A DNA stretch of 64,000 nucleotides, taken from positions 29,401,542 through 29,465,541 of the forward strand of contig OX388305.1 of the NCBI GenBank assembly GCA_947579605.1. Direction: 5' to 3'. The position numbers and the translations under genes were made by a program. The notes under the pieces are model-generated. The model saw only the letters and a program-made list of their open reading frames with translations, did not search any database and was not told where the DNA came from. Positions 47,207-58,983 of this stretch are shown here, in pieces; position 1 is the stretch's first letter, and each line of letters opens with the position of its first letter. Source of the DNA: Athripsodes cinereus (Eukaryota > Arthropoda > Insecta > Trichoptera > Leptoceridae).

Positions 47207-48880
47207 GACACCACACACAAGGCCGCCTCTCCTCTCCTCCTGCTCACTCTACAAATTATACTATATAAATTTTCCTGCAAAAAATAATACACAACTTTAT
47301 ATTTCATAAGCTGCAAACATCATAGGAGGACATTGAATAACATTTAAAAAGACACATCTCAGGAGAAAATAACAACTTTTTAATGCCTATATTATTATAC
47401 ACAGCTTATACATCTTGATACAAGATTTGAGAGGACAAGATGCTTTGCTTTGAAAACAAATGCCATAGGAGTAGGTACATCAGATTTCTGGTAGTATGAA
47501 AATGTCACAAATGAGACTATGGATTGATGCACTCAGCAAAAATGTAATTTTAAAAATGAATGTAGATGTTGATCTTAAATTATTGTAAAGCACCCTTGAA
47601 GTAATATTATCACAATACGGCACTATATAAATTGTCGTATTATTATAATAATTAAGTGATATATCAAAAAAATATGTGTTGACTATGCACATATATACTG
47701 TATTGACAAGACTGACAGCCAGCAAACTAGCCACATGTAGCATAAATGCAAGCCATCCTCTCCGTGCCATAGAAAAATTAAGACATTCAGGATGGTTGGT
47801 AAACCCAAACACCTGCTTTTTACATGACGCTCTAAAATATACAGAAAAGTGTATGACAGCTTATTTTTTTCTGGGTACTCCACGGGATATAGGTGTAGCA
47901 ACTTAAATTAACAACTCAGTCATTTCTACAGCCATATCACCATAGAAAATAAATATATTTAATTTATTACATAAATAAATAACAGGATATTGAACTGCTT
48001 TACAGCCCATATTTATACAATTCCTGGACAATATAGGATACATTCAATATCACTGTGACTAGTTTACTTAAAGAAGTCACGCCGTAAATTTAAGAAAAAA
48101 TTATACCAAAATACATACACACAAAATAGGCATAAAAAGAATAAATATACGGTGTAAAAAGTGAGTTAGCTGAGAGAAACCAAAATATGTGTATGTTAAA
48201 ATGGGAGGAACCAATGTCACTCAACACTTAAAGGGCTATCATAATATTGAGAAAAAAAATGTTCCAAGCCAATTTTAATATGCATCATATTAATCGGAGA
48301 AGTAAGAAGGATAATTGCACCAATTATAAAACTAAACATATTCACAATTAACGAAATAGATAGATATCAATCCAATCGATTGTAAACAACAGAGAATACA
48401 GTTAAGAACACCGGGAGACAACAAATGTTATCAATATAATGAAATCAAATAATACCAAAAATAATAAACGAATAATATATATGAAACTTACTTACTACGA
48501 AAATCCGCTTCTATATTAAAGGTATAATAAAAAATTGCATAAAAAGAGACAACAGCCTCCGCACGAAAATGTTATTTTTCTTCTTTTTCTTAAATAAAAG
48601 AAAAGCAAGATGGCGTTAAATTTAATGTTACCCGTAAATAAAAACTATTAATAAACGAAGTAAAATCAAATCAATGAGATAGAGGTAAATAGGCCGCGCA
48701 TAATACGGTCAAAATTATAACATAGAGCTTAAAAATAAAATATAAAAAGGTATGGTATAAAATAAAGTTAAACACATGGCGGATTTTTTTTTATTTAAGA
48801 CAATTAAATTCGTAGTTATTAACATTATATTTTATAACAATATGTTGGTACGTATGTATGTATTTTATAATAATATGTAC
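47207..48880. other. 5' region of dock
   Basis: An acceptor (TTTGTAG) at 47249-47255 opens the first coding exon, so 42 bases upstream of the ATG are exon. A donor-like GTAAGTAAG on the minus strand near 48490-48500 may end a non-coding first exon at about 48500-48600. About 47690-47890 is a copy of repeat family R1 (GCCATAGAAAAATTAAGACA, GGTACTCCACGG). No other gene recognised. Confidence 0.45.
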
Positions 48881-48885
48881 GTATG

Positions 48886-48945
48886 GATGATTTATTCGGC
48901 GCCGTTAGGGCTATGTAGGCATTCTTTATTCTTTATTCTTTATTC
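48886..48945 (-). repeat. LINE 3'-tail fragment with (ATTCTTT)n
   Basis: GGATGATTTATTCGGCGCCG here is identical to the 3' terminus of the LINE at 60478-61760. Next to it are four units of ATTCTTT. A short orphan tail. Confidence 0.6.
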
Positions 48946-49177
48946 TTTCTTATCATCCGTAGGCCATTGATTTGGCACTTGGAATCGTCAGACAATTATA
49001 TAGTTTTTTTTTTTTTACAAATGACAAAATAATCAAATTACAACAATACAATGAATAAATAAATAAAGAAATTCCATTGAATCAAAGTTTTTCGAGTGTA
49101 AAAGGCCCAAAATAACTTCTCGTCAGTGTATGTAAAAAATAAATTCTAATAATTATACATAAATAAATGAATTTGAA

Positions 49178-50264
49178 TCAATGCCAATTAGACTGAACAG
49201 TCCCATTTAGCATTTCGTCGATATTGTAAAAAGCTTTTCCAACAAGATACCTTTTCACTTCTCTCTGATATTCTACATAATTGAGTGCCTTAATATTACT
49301 GGGCAATTTATTATATAAACTTATGCTAAGACAAATAAAGCTTTTTGAAACTTTAGCCAATCTATGTTCTAGGGGTCTTACATCTCGCTTACAACGAGTA
49401 TTGTATTTGTGATAGTCTGAGTTCAGGGGCGTATTAGATATGTTCTTATAGGAATAAAGTAGGCACTCATATATGTATAAACTTGGTAATGTAAGTACTC
49501 CCAGTTCACTGAAGGCAATCTTACATGTATCTCTGGGTTTTATATTCATTAGTTCTCGTACTGCCCTTTTTTGTAATATAAATACTCTATTCCAGTCAGC
49601 TCCCCTTCCCCAGAACAATACTCCATAGGACATGATACTATGAAAATATGCAAAGTAAACAAATTTGGCTGCATCAAATCCACAAACTTCTTTAGTTTTT
49701 CTAATGGCGTAGATTGCAGAGCACAATTTTTTAGAAATACATTCAATATGTGGTGACCATTGCAATTTTTCATCTATTGTCACACCTAGGAATTTTGTCT
49801 CCCTAGTTGTCTGCAACCCTTGCTCACACAGTGACGCTATCACTGGGTCAGCATTTGTATTCTTTCTCAGAGAGAAATGAACGGTATTTGTTTTCGTCAC
49901 ATTAAGCACGAGACCGTTGGCACTGAACCATTCACCCATGCGATCTAACACCATGTGAACATTTTCTACAACTTTTTCTTTAGATTTATCATCCCTAATT
50001 AAGAGAGATGTATCGTCAGCGAACATTATTACTGTTTGATCCTTTGGTATAGCTGTTGGTAAATCATTTATATAAATTAAAAACAAAATAGGACCAAGTA
50101 TAGAACCTTGTGGAACGCCACGTTTTACCACTGATGTTTGCGATCGGACACTACCCATTTCGGTCACCTGTTGACGATTATCTAAGTATGATCGGAAAAA
50201 AACAATTTCTTTGTTAGTAATACCATAGTATTCCAATTTTTGTATAAGAATGTATAAGAAAGAA
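49178..50264 (-). mobile_element. 5'-truncated LINE: C-terminal part of a reverse transcriptase ORF (352 aa open)
   Basis: RT motifs in order: FFRSYLDNRQQVTEMGS, KRGVPQGSILGPILFLIYIN, IMFADDTSLLI (catalytic DD intact), MGEWFSANGLVLNVTKT, TKFLGVTIDEKLQWSPHI, and then C-terminal SLYNKLPSNIKALN. This is the CR1/Jockey-type arrangement. The frame is open to its stop at 49178, but the N-terminal RT and endonuclease are missing; similarity ends about 50264, exactly where a TTAA-type MITE begins. Intergenic between dock and importin alpha. Confidence 0.82.
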
Positions 50265-50268
50265 TTAT

Positions 50269-50954
50269 GGGGTGTTCACATTTAGCGAATATCGCCAGGC
50301 GAATTTCGTTTGCATAAAAAACGAAAATCGCCGGACAACCATTGATCGTCACACCTGTTCACACAGTCCACCGATATAGAAACGATCTGTCAGATGCGCT
50401 TATGGGTCACATAAGCGCGATACATGTCCCTAATGTGGTGATCTCTTTTTGGCGAATATCGCCAGGGCACCAAAATATCGCCAGCCATTTGAACCGTGTG
50501 AACAAAATGACAGCTAGTCTGAAACGATAAAAACCAGCAGAAACCATATCGTCTCGAGTTGACCACCTACCAACTTTTTCGGCCGATTGAACGGTTTGCG
50601 CATGCGCAGATGTGCACGACGTTCGTATCTATGGTAAAAACTTTATAACCTATAAATTTTATAAATGTTTCCCGTTTCGTGACAGCTGTTATCTTTGTTG
50701 TTGGTTTGTGGCGTTTGTTTCCTTAATAAAAAGGCGCCTTTTAACCTCTACTATAACATTTTCGACTAAAAATAAACACTTCGCGATCTCCATCTCGACG
50801 CCATTTTGAAAACAGTGTCAAAATCAAAGCGCATCTGACAGATCGTTTCTATATCGGTGGACTGTGTGAACAGGTGTGACGATCAATGGACGTACGGCGA
50901 ATTTTGTATTTTTTTTATTTTATTATTTTCAAAATTTTGCCATGTGAACATATC
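50269..50954. mobile_element. TTAA-type MITE with long inner inverted repeats (686 bp)
   Basis: Outer ends GGGGTGTTCACATTTAGCG and, read inward from the right, GATATGTTCACATGGC, beside TTAT (50265-50268, a changed TTAA) and TTAA (50955-50958). A near-perfect inverted pair of about 60 bp lies at 50341-50400 and 50825-50890; its core is CTGTCAGATGCGC / GCGCATCTGACAG and GACGATCAATGG / CCATTGATCGTC. No transposase. Confidence 0.75.
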
Positions 50955-51108
50955 TTAATAGAAGTAATAGAGCATCCATCTCAAGAGTGAAATGTGCCAT
51001 GAAAAATTATTTTATTTTATTTTGTAGGTCTATGATTATGTCTATAATATAATGATAAGGTCTATACACATGTAACTTTATATAATAAAGTAACATGTGT
51101 GTTTAGAT

Positions 51109-51667
51109 CAGAGGTTCCCAAACTTTTTTCTCATGGACCACTTTTAAAAAATTGCTGGTTCCGGTGGACCCTCTGTATTTCTACTACCCGTCGCTATACT
51201 TTCGAAATAGTATAGCAATTTGAAATATTTCAAAAACTCCTCGGTTTTCTTACAGAATATTTTCTCACAGTACCTTTTTCTACAATGCAACGGATATTTG
51301 TACCGACTATTATTTAAGTCAACTGTTTAAACTTCTACCCCCCCCCCCCCCCCCCCGTTGCTGAATTTTCAAAATGGTTGAGGAATTTGAAATATTTACA
51401 AAACTCCTCGGTTTATTTTATCTTAATCTTATCTTAAAGAATATTTTCAGCAAGAACTTTTTTCTACAATGTACCGGGTATTTGTACCGACTATTGTTTA
51501 TGTCAATATCTGGTGCTTTTACCGGATATCCGATACTTTAACTATGGATTCGTGGACCCCCTTTTACAACTCGTGGACCCCATTTATTAGTCACGTCATC
51601 ATAGACCCCCGTCGAGTCCCTCATGGACCCCTGGGGATCATTTTGGGAATAATTTGGGAATAGATAG
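51109..51667. mobile_element. hAT-like MITE with duplicated poly-C module
   Basis: Left end CAGAGGTTCCCAAACTT is the classic hAT MITE start. The right end is degraded (ATTTGGGAATAGATAG). Flanking 8-mers GTTTAGAT and TTTTAGTT match at 6 of 8. Inside, the module ATAGTATAGCAATTTGAAAT ... CAGTACCTTTTTCTACAATG occurs twice, the second after a run of about 17 C (51341-51357). Subterminal TGGACC repeats are on both sides. Confidence 0.7.
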
Positions 51668-52475
51668 TTTTAGTTCTCTAATGTACCACTTATCTAATAA
51701 TGTTGTTTAACAAATCCAAATTCCATATTTCAAATACCAATACCTTTTTGAAAATTCGCGATGAGAGGATAGAAATTTTAAGTGACAGGGAAATCATAAA
51801 ATTTTAAAATTAGTGGTCCAATATATTATTAAGTGTATGTGAACGCATCTATCGATTATTTTTGAACTTTTTTTTATGTACATATGAAGTATTTTATCTA
51901 GGGAATAAGAATTTGGAGTAATTTTGTGATTTTCTAGTTACAAATTTAATTATTTGAATTTTTCGTACGCGTTTGATATGTCACAAATACTTACATTTTT
52001 ACGATTTGTAGATTATGCAAAAACACTTATTGACAATCCTTTCATTATCATATTATGATGTTTTAGGTGAAAAATTATACAATTACGGGAATATAAATAA
52101 AAGAATATGTATATATTGGATAACCTTTCAAAAATACCAATTTGTGGATTAATATACGAACTTTTTTCCAAATCTACGTAGGTACTTTTTCAGTCTTTCA
52201 AAATTTCAAGATTTGAGCTGGTAACACTGCTTCTAAATTCTCTATTGTCTGCAATGTCTTGTCTGCTATTTCCGTTGGGTGATGGTTCCGTGTTGCGAGT
52301 GGCGAGGCGTGTGAAATTTGCTAAGTATTGTAAAATAAATTAATATCCCGAGTTCTGACGGAATATCAAAATATAATATGCTGAAATAATCAATTCATTT
52401 GTTGAAGTCGTTGTTTATTTGCTACAACTTAAAATATATATAGATATTCAAGTCGTACTGCAAACTTACCTAAAA
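51668..52475. promoter_or_regulatory. Upstream region of importin alpha
   Basis: No gene. The 250 bp before 52476 contain a modestly GC-richer patch (TTCCGTTGGGTGATGGTTCC near 52270), a plausible TATA-less promoter. No defined element could be identified. Confidence 0.35.
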
Positions 52476-55400
52476 ATGGCGTCTGTCGACCCTATAAAGA
52501 ATCGGATGCAAGTTTTCAAGAACAAATCGAAGGATCAAGATGTAAGTGTTATTGTTCATGTTTTAACACATCTCCGTTTTATCTTAGCAAGTTTCGCACA
52601 TGAATTTTACACCTCTAATGTCATTGCTAATGTTCTATTAACATAACCTTTCAGGAAATGCGGAGAAGACGCAATGAGGTTACTGTAGAACTACGTAAGA
52701 ATAAGCGGGAAGAAACATTACAAAAGCGTCGTAACGTACCAGTTGCGTGCCTTACTGACGAAGATGAAACAGATAGGAACCTGTCCCCAACAAACTTGGC
52801 CCAGCTTGTTGCCAATGCTGCTAGGGTGGATGACCCTGTACTGCAATTATCAGCTGTGCAAGCAACTAGGAAACTTTTATCTTCCGATAAGAATCCGCCT
52901 ATAGACGATTTGATCAACAGTGGCATTCTACCGATCCTAGTACAATGCTTATCACGCTCTGACAACCCTGCACTTCAGTTTGAAGCTACGTGGGGTCTGA
53001 CGAATATTGCTTCGGGAACCTCTGAACAAACAGACAAAGTTGTCCAAGCTGATGCAGTGCCATATTTACTACACTTATTGTTGTCTCCCCACCCCAATGT
53101 TTGTGAGCAAGCTGTATGGGCTCTGGGAAATATCATTGGTGACGGACCTGGACTCAGAGACTATGTCATTGAGCTGGGGGTAGTGCCACCTTTACTAAAC
53201 TTTATTAGACCTGATATTTCCATCCAATTCCTCCGAAACGTAACGTGGGTGATTGTTAACTTGTGTAGAAATAAGGACCCTCCTCCTCCCAAAGAGACCA
53301 TCAAGGAAATATTGCCAGCTTTGAGGACATTAATTAATCACACAGATTTAAACGTGAGTAGGTTCTTTTTATTTGTATTTTACCTTTGATAATTTCTGCT
53401 TTCAAAACTTTGACACTATGCGATCTGGTGAGTTGTTTATTTACCTGAAGACCCCAACAACACACCTAACTTGACCTTCACTAATATTGCAATTCAACAA
53501 TGTGTAAATATTGTTAGTTTGTGATTATTTAATTTTGTCAATTTTATTTAAAAGCATTTATTGGTTTATTTTTGTGACAATCATATCAAGTTCAATACAC
53601 AAGACGTATTGACATATTAGAGGGATTCCAGTTAAAATGGAAATTTCTCTTTAACTGGTAGTCTACAATGCATACTTTCTTAATTAATTATTTTTATGCT
53701 TCTACATGTGAGAAGTCACTAGACACCAGTCGCGTGCCTGCCATACATGCAAAAAAGCACAGCATGCCCAGAGAATCTATGAAGAAAATATTGAAATCAT
53801 CAAAAACTAATTTGAATTTGCCGCGTAATATTTCGTCGGAAAGGAAACGATTCGTCCATGCACAGAAATATACGCACCAAATATACAATTTTTGTAAGTT
53901 TTTATCAAAAGCGCGTATTAAATGTATGAAAGTACGCATACAATTGATACGTCATTTTGACTTTTTTTAATAAAATCCAATAATTTACCGTAATAGCTAA
54001 ATTAATGGAATAGTCTGTTAGTTTGCTTTATACGTTGCTTTTTTCTCACCGACCCAAACTTAAATTTTAGTGTGAATACGTACTATACAATGACGCGCCA
54101 TACAAGTGTGTTATTGTGTATGTTGGTTGGATTTGTGCGATTTTAAAGGACAAAAAAAGCAAGCATCCAAGAAGAACGGTTGGATGCATACTGCAAAGTG
54201 TACCTACCTATTATGAGTACCTATGTTTTTATTTGTATTGTGTGATGATTGTGTGAGTCGTGTAGCAACGTACCTATGTACTTCCTACTGGTATTAGGCA
54301 GTTAAAAATAATTTGAAGGTAGTACTACGTGCAACCGCTGGTATATATGTAGTTTTTAGACTCGAAACGTTCTTCATAAAGGATTAATATTATGATTTAT
54401 GATGGATGCGCGAGATAAAATAAATTGTGTAATAAATAAAGTTACATATTTTAAAATTGTATTTATTTGTATCAGAGACTTCTTGTATTTTATTTATTTA
54501 AGGACTAAGGACCTAAATAAGGACTCCTCCATTAAGTCTTAGGCAAACAATAGATCTCCCACTTAGGTTTTCAAAAGTTCTTTAAGAGTCATCGCAAATA
54601 CCTACACCATTGAATATATTAAATTCATCAAAGGGGTATGTCAACCATTCTGAATATCTTATTACTGATTTGTTTAAAGTTTTATTACTGATTTGATTAA
54701 TGTTTCATTCCTGATATGTTTATAGTTTTATCACTTTTATGATTAATGATTTGAGTAACGTTTTATTACTGAATTGTATTTGTTTGGAAATTTGTATCTT
54801 TGTTCATAATATTATGAAAGTGTTTGGGCTTACGCCGTAAATGAAATAAATAAATATATTTCATTTATTTATTATAACGAATGCAAGACTAACATGAACA
54901 GCCTTGTCCCGTTTCCGATTTATATATTATAATATTCTCAAGGACATCCACTCGTTTGCGAGTGAAATAGTATATTTATACAAAGCATGCCCGATGTGAA
55001 AAGCCTAGTCCCGCCACTGCTAGACACCTAGATACCAGCTATTGGTAATTTCACGATACATTTGAATCGCGGATTCCCATTTTATTTTTTCTTCAATTAT
55101 AGTTCTGTATTTGTATATTTGCAACATAGCCCATCTACTAACACTATTAATTTTATTATGTTTACTATTGAATTAATTTATACTGTCTGAAAAAAAGACT
55201 CCATAGATATCTCTTAAGAAACCAAAATATTTAATGATTTAGATTATCAACAAAACTAGAAAAACAACAGTCTTATTAATTTACAAAAGGTAGTGAAATA
55301 CAACCATTAATATTCCCCAACAGTTCAGTATTACTTACAAGTAATATTGTGAAATTTTTGATTCCGTATGGAACTGTTTTCTCACATTGACCATTTTGAT

Positions 55401-58400
55401 GATGATAATGATTCCGGATGACTTTTCAGATCGTCTCAAGGGCACCAGTGAAGAGTGTAGATTTTAATTTTGCTTCTGAAGCTGGTGACAGTCTGATTTT
55501 CTCTCTTATTTTGTTTGTTTTCATTCTATCAAGCATAAATCTTTTTATATTGTGTCGGTGCTCACGTAGTAGAATTCCATAATTATGTTATTTGAAACAA
55601 GTGTTTCTATTATAGATTATTGATTCCGAGAGAGACTTCTTTCGACTTATCAGGTCATTATCAATCTAGATATTTGATCATTCGAAAGACGTCTCTCTCG
55701 GAATCAATAATATATAGTAGAAAGAAATCATACATACCACCACGCCGCTTCCCTCGCGGGGTAGGCAGAAAGGATCGAGCGCCACTTCCTTCTATCCTTG
55801 CATACATCTTTCGCTTCCGTCACTTTCATATAATTCCTCATGCATGCTCTCCTGTTCAATGTGCTCAACACGTGACCGTCCTGTAGGATTTGATTTAAAT
55901 GATGTTGCCATTTAATCCTCGGACGTCCACGTCTCCGAGCACCATTCCTCTCAGCCAAATATATCTTTTTAGTCATTCTGTAGAAAGAAATGCTTGTTTT
56001 AAATTACATAATTATAAATCTTTTTAGTAGACTTGAATTTTTTTTAGTGCCCTAGCACCGCTACGCACACAGTCACAGGTAATGTGTGTTATCTTGATTG
56101 CATTAGTAATCGAGTAGCATCACTGTGATTGGCTGGTGCATTGTGTGGTGTGTGTAGTATACTCATTACTGAAGGATGTATTAGTAATCATTTTCCTATG
56201 AGTGTATTTACTCTTAAATAAATTCTACTCTAGGCATGGAATTCAATGGTAAGTTTGATAGTCTACAGCAGTGTTCTCCAAGGTGGGACATACGCCCCCA
56301 CTGTTGGGGCATCACGCCTTAGAGGTGGGGCACCGCGCTTCCACATATTGAAAATTTACCAACTTAAAAAAGAGGCCGGTGGGGCATATGAGTTGAAAAG
56401 ACTGTGGTGGGGCATGGCATAAAGATGGTTGGGAAACATTGGTCTACAGCTTTTGTCGTAACATTTTGTCTGCAAAATGCATTGATTAATACTTAAAAAA
56501 TGATGAAAAAAGTATTTGTCGCTACATAATTTGATTTGCAAAAACTCTTAAAAGAAATACCAATTTGATGTATAGACCATTAAAGGTCACGTGGTCTTGT
56601 CTATGGATTTGCTTTTGCTTGGGGGGCAAACAGTCAGATTGCGCAAATCATCCTTGTAAGATGTTATGCCATAAGTGGAAAAAAAGAAAGTCAGACGACA
56701 AAATAATAACAAAATCGACACTGACAGTTTTTTTGATTATTAGGTATTCTTTAGGCGTTCCACCTAATATTACACCATAATCGTCTGTTGTGTTGGGATG
56801 CCTGATGCCCCTCAATGATTTTTCTGTGACGTCATCCTTTAATGGTCTATTATTATTGCTGTACAACTTTTACCCAAACATGTGTCTGTCCCTTACTGAA
56901 CCTGGGATGCCCCTGTAGCTTCGTACTTAAAGATTTTTTTATATGACTTCCCAAGATTTGATCAGAATTCTGTTTTTGATAGCTGACTATAAATATTTTT
57001 TTATTGTCATTAATATTCATTCCTTGAACACTGTGTATTATGTCTATTTAGTTATGGTGGCCAGCACACAGCAACAATTTGACTGCTACCCATGACTACC
57101 GTAGATGTAAAAAACATTTTAAAACTGTTACTGCAACGATAATGATATTAGAGAATTCATATTTATGTAATTTAAAATAAATCAATTTAGGTGTTAATTT
57201 ACTTAAATTATTTTGTTTCCAGATTTTGATTGACGCAGTATGGGCCATTAGTTATCTGACAGATGGTGGAAATGAACAGATACAGATCGTGATAGATTGT
57301 GGTATTGTTCCAACACTAATACCATTGCTTTCACATCAAGAGAGCAAAGTACAAACAGCTGCACTCAGAGCTGTTGGTAATATTGTTACTGGAACTGATG
57401 AACAAACACAAGTTGTGTTGGATTGTGATGTGCTGTCATACTTCCCAGCTTTGCTCACACATCAGGTATCAACTCATTCTTTCTTGTTTAAAGTTTTACT
57501 CTCTCTGCAAATCAGAATATGATAAATTATCATCTCAATTTATTAGCGTTCTGTTTGAAATCAATCAAAAAGGAATTAAATGTGAGCAAACATATAATTT
57601 CAATTTATTTTCATCTCATCAAAAAATATCTCGTGCTTATTCCCTATGGACTTATTCAGTGAAGATTGTAGTCCGAATTTCAGATTATTTTACAATTGGA
57701 ATAATCACGTAATTATCTATATTTTTAATTGCGTAATTTTTTAATATTTTCAGAAAGAAAAGATCTGCAAAGAAGCTGTATGGTTTTTATCCAACATTAC
57801 AGCGGGCAATCGCTATCAAGTGCAAGCTGTGATTAATGCTGGATTATTACCTGACATTGTTCATAATCTTTCTAAAGGTGAATTCCAAACTAAAAAGGAA
57901 GCTGCATGGGCAGTCTCCAACTTAACTATAAGTGGAACACCTGAACAAGTCTTCAAGCTAATTCAAGCTGGAGTCATAGCACCATTTTGTGATCTGCTTG
58001 CATGTAAAGATCCACAAGTAATCAGTGTAAGTATTGCTCACTCATCATACACTTTCACATTTATTTTGTATGATTAAACACTAGTGGTGAATACAGCAAT
58101 AATAATATATATATATTTAATGTACTTACAGGTTGTACTTGATGGTATTAACAACATGCTAAAGATGTCAGGAAGTGCTGTTGACACAATAGCTACAGCA
58201 ATTGAAAATTGTAAAGGGCTTGACAAAATAGAGGCATTACAAAAACATGAGAATATGTTAATATACAAACTGGCTTATGAGATTGTAGAAGAATATTTTG
58301 GTGATGGAGATGATGTAAGTACAGTGTCCATATGAAACAGAGTAGTGTTATGAAGCTATGAATACATATTGTTAGTGAATCCATGAAACCTCCCATGTAT

Positions 58401-58983
58401 GTTAGTGCTATAAATCATTTGTCTTGTCGAGCCGTATCTATCAATGAAAAATCTACTGAGATATCCATGTGAAAATTTAAAAAGGCTAATTTGTTCTTTT
58501 GCTGCTTGTTCTTGGATAATTTGTGAAACTCACATGTACTTAATAAATGATTGTGATTTTTTTCAAATTATGCCTTAAATTCAATATACTATAGAATTTT
58601 TAAAATACTTTTCACATAATGAATATCATACACATAGAAAATGTTATCCATCAATACAGTTTTATTATCTCCTGTAAAATCATGATAAATAAGTATGTAA
58701 TATGAATTGACGTGTCTGTATGAGAAATTGTTGGAATGTAAAGATAAATCTATATGGTATTCCATCTTCAGCCCACCCCACTTTGAATACGGCATGAGGG
58801 TAAAGAGTAAATCTTGATAAATGCCCATATAAGGTTTCATAAATCCTCCCGAATCTATATTACATTATTTAATTATTGCTTTTTCAGCTGGATGATGATG
58901 CTCACATAGCCCCGCAAGTAGATGATAGTGGATTCCAGTTTGATCCCAGTGGTCCGCCTCCTCAAGATGGCTTCAAGTTTTAA
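52476..58983 (+). CDS. Kap-alpha3: Importin subunit alpha, KPNA3/KPNA4 type, 6 exons, 519 aa
   Basis: Exons: 52476-52541, 52655-53353, 57223-57465, 57754-58026, 58132-58314, 58888-58983 (TAA), all in phase. It is the adaptor that binds nuclear localisation signals and pairs with importin beta (family knowledge). The N-terminal IBB domain is about residues 5-60 ([35 protein letters not shown]). Armadillo repeats follow to about residue 485, with the conserved W-x-x-x-N NLS-binding positions in [58 protein letters not shown] and [12 protein letters not shown]. The C-terminus is acidic, ending PQDGFKF. The fit to vertebrate KPNA3/4 (such as [20 protein letters not shown]) places it in the alpha-3 group and not alpha-1 or alpha-2. 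Intron 2 is 3.9 kb, swollen by at least five mobile elements; the other introns are 105-573 bp. Confidence 0.94.
53727..55019 (-). mobile_element. hAT-like non-autonomous element, copy 2 (1293 bp)
   Basis: Ends CAGTCGCGTGCCTGCC and CTAGTCCCGCCACTG; a perfect 8-bp duplication CTAGACAC at 53719-53726 and 55020-55027 proves transposition by a hAT-type mechanism. Nearly identical to 35690-37003 in opposite orientation, including an identical 79-codon frame. No transposase. It lies in importin alpha intron 2. Confidence 0.93.
55540..55720. repeat. Fold-back unit, family with 62383 and 62665
   Basis: ATTATTGATTCCGAGAGAGAC on one side mirrors GTCTCTCTCGGAATCAATAAT on the other (55616-55711). It is preceded by TGTCGGTGCTCACGTAGTAGAATTCCAT, a header also found at about 62385 and 62672. 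Confidence 0.65.
55728..55976 (-). pseudogene. C-terminal fragment of a non-LTR retrotransposon polyprotein
   Basis: The minus frame reads [20 protein letters not shown], then [20 protein letters not shown] and a stop. The R-R-G-R-P-x-x-x-W motif followed by D-R-x-x-W-R is the usual tail of many insect endonuclease-reverse transcriptases. Only the tail remains. In importin alpha intron 2. Confidence 0.7.
56269..56441. mobile_element. hAT-like MITE with perfect 8-bp duplication
   Basis: GTCTACAG occurs at 56261-56268 and 56442-56449. Ends CAGTGTTCTCCAAGG and GGTTGGGAAACATTG are imperfect inverted repeats of hAT type. Internally GGTGGGGCA repeats. 173 bp, in importin alpha intron 2. Confidence 0.85.
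56573..56849. mobile_element. TA-flanked MITE, family A (copy 2)
   Basis: Same ends as 2690-3119 (TAGACCATTAAAGG / CCTTTAATGGTCTA) and strong similarity over the left 180 bp and right 30 bp, with about 150 bp of the interior missing. TA precedes it (56571-56572); the right flank is TT, so the duplication is imperfect. Confidence 0.75.
58375..58860. repeat. Interspersed repeat in importin alpha intron 5
   Basis: Contains in order CATGAAACCTCCCATGT, GAGATATCCATG, TCTTGGATAATTTGTGA, ACTCACATGTACTTA, ATCATACACATA and TCCTGTAAAATCATGATAAA, the same order as the two separated blocks in NOC2L intron 2 (29358-30770). Type undetermined. Confidence 0.6.
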
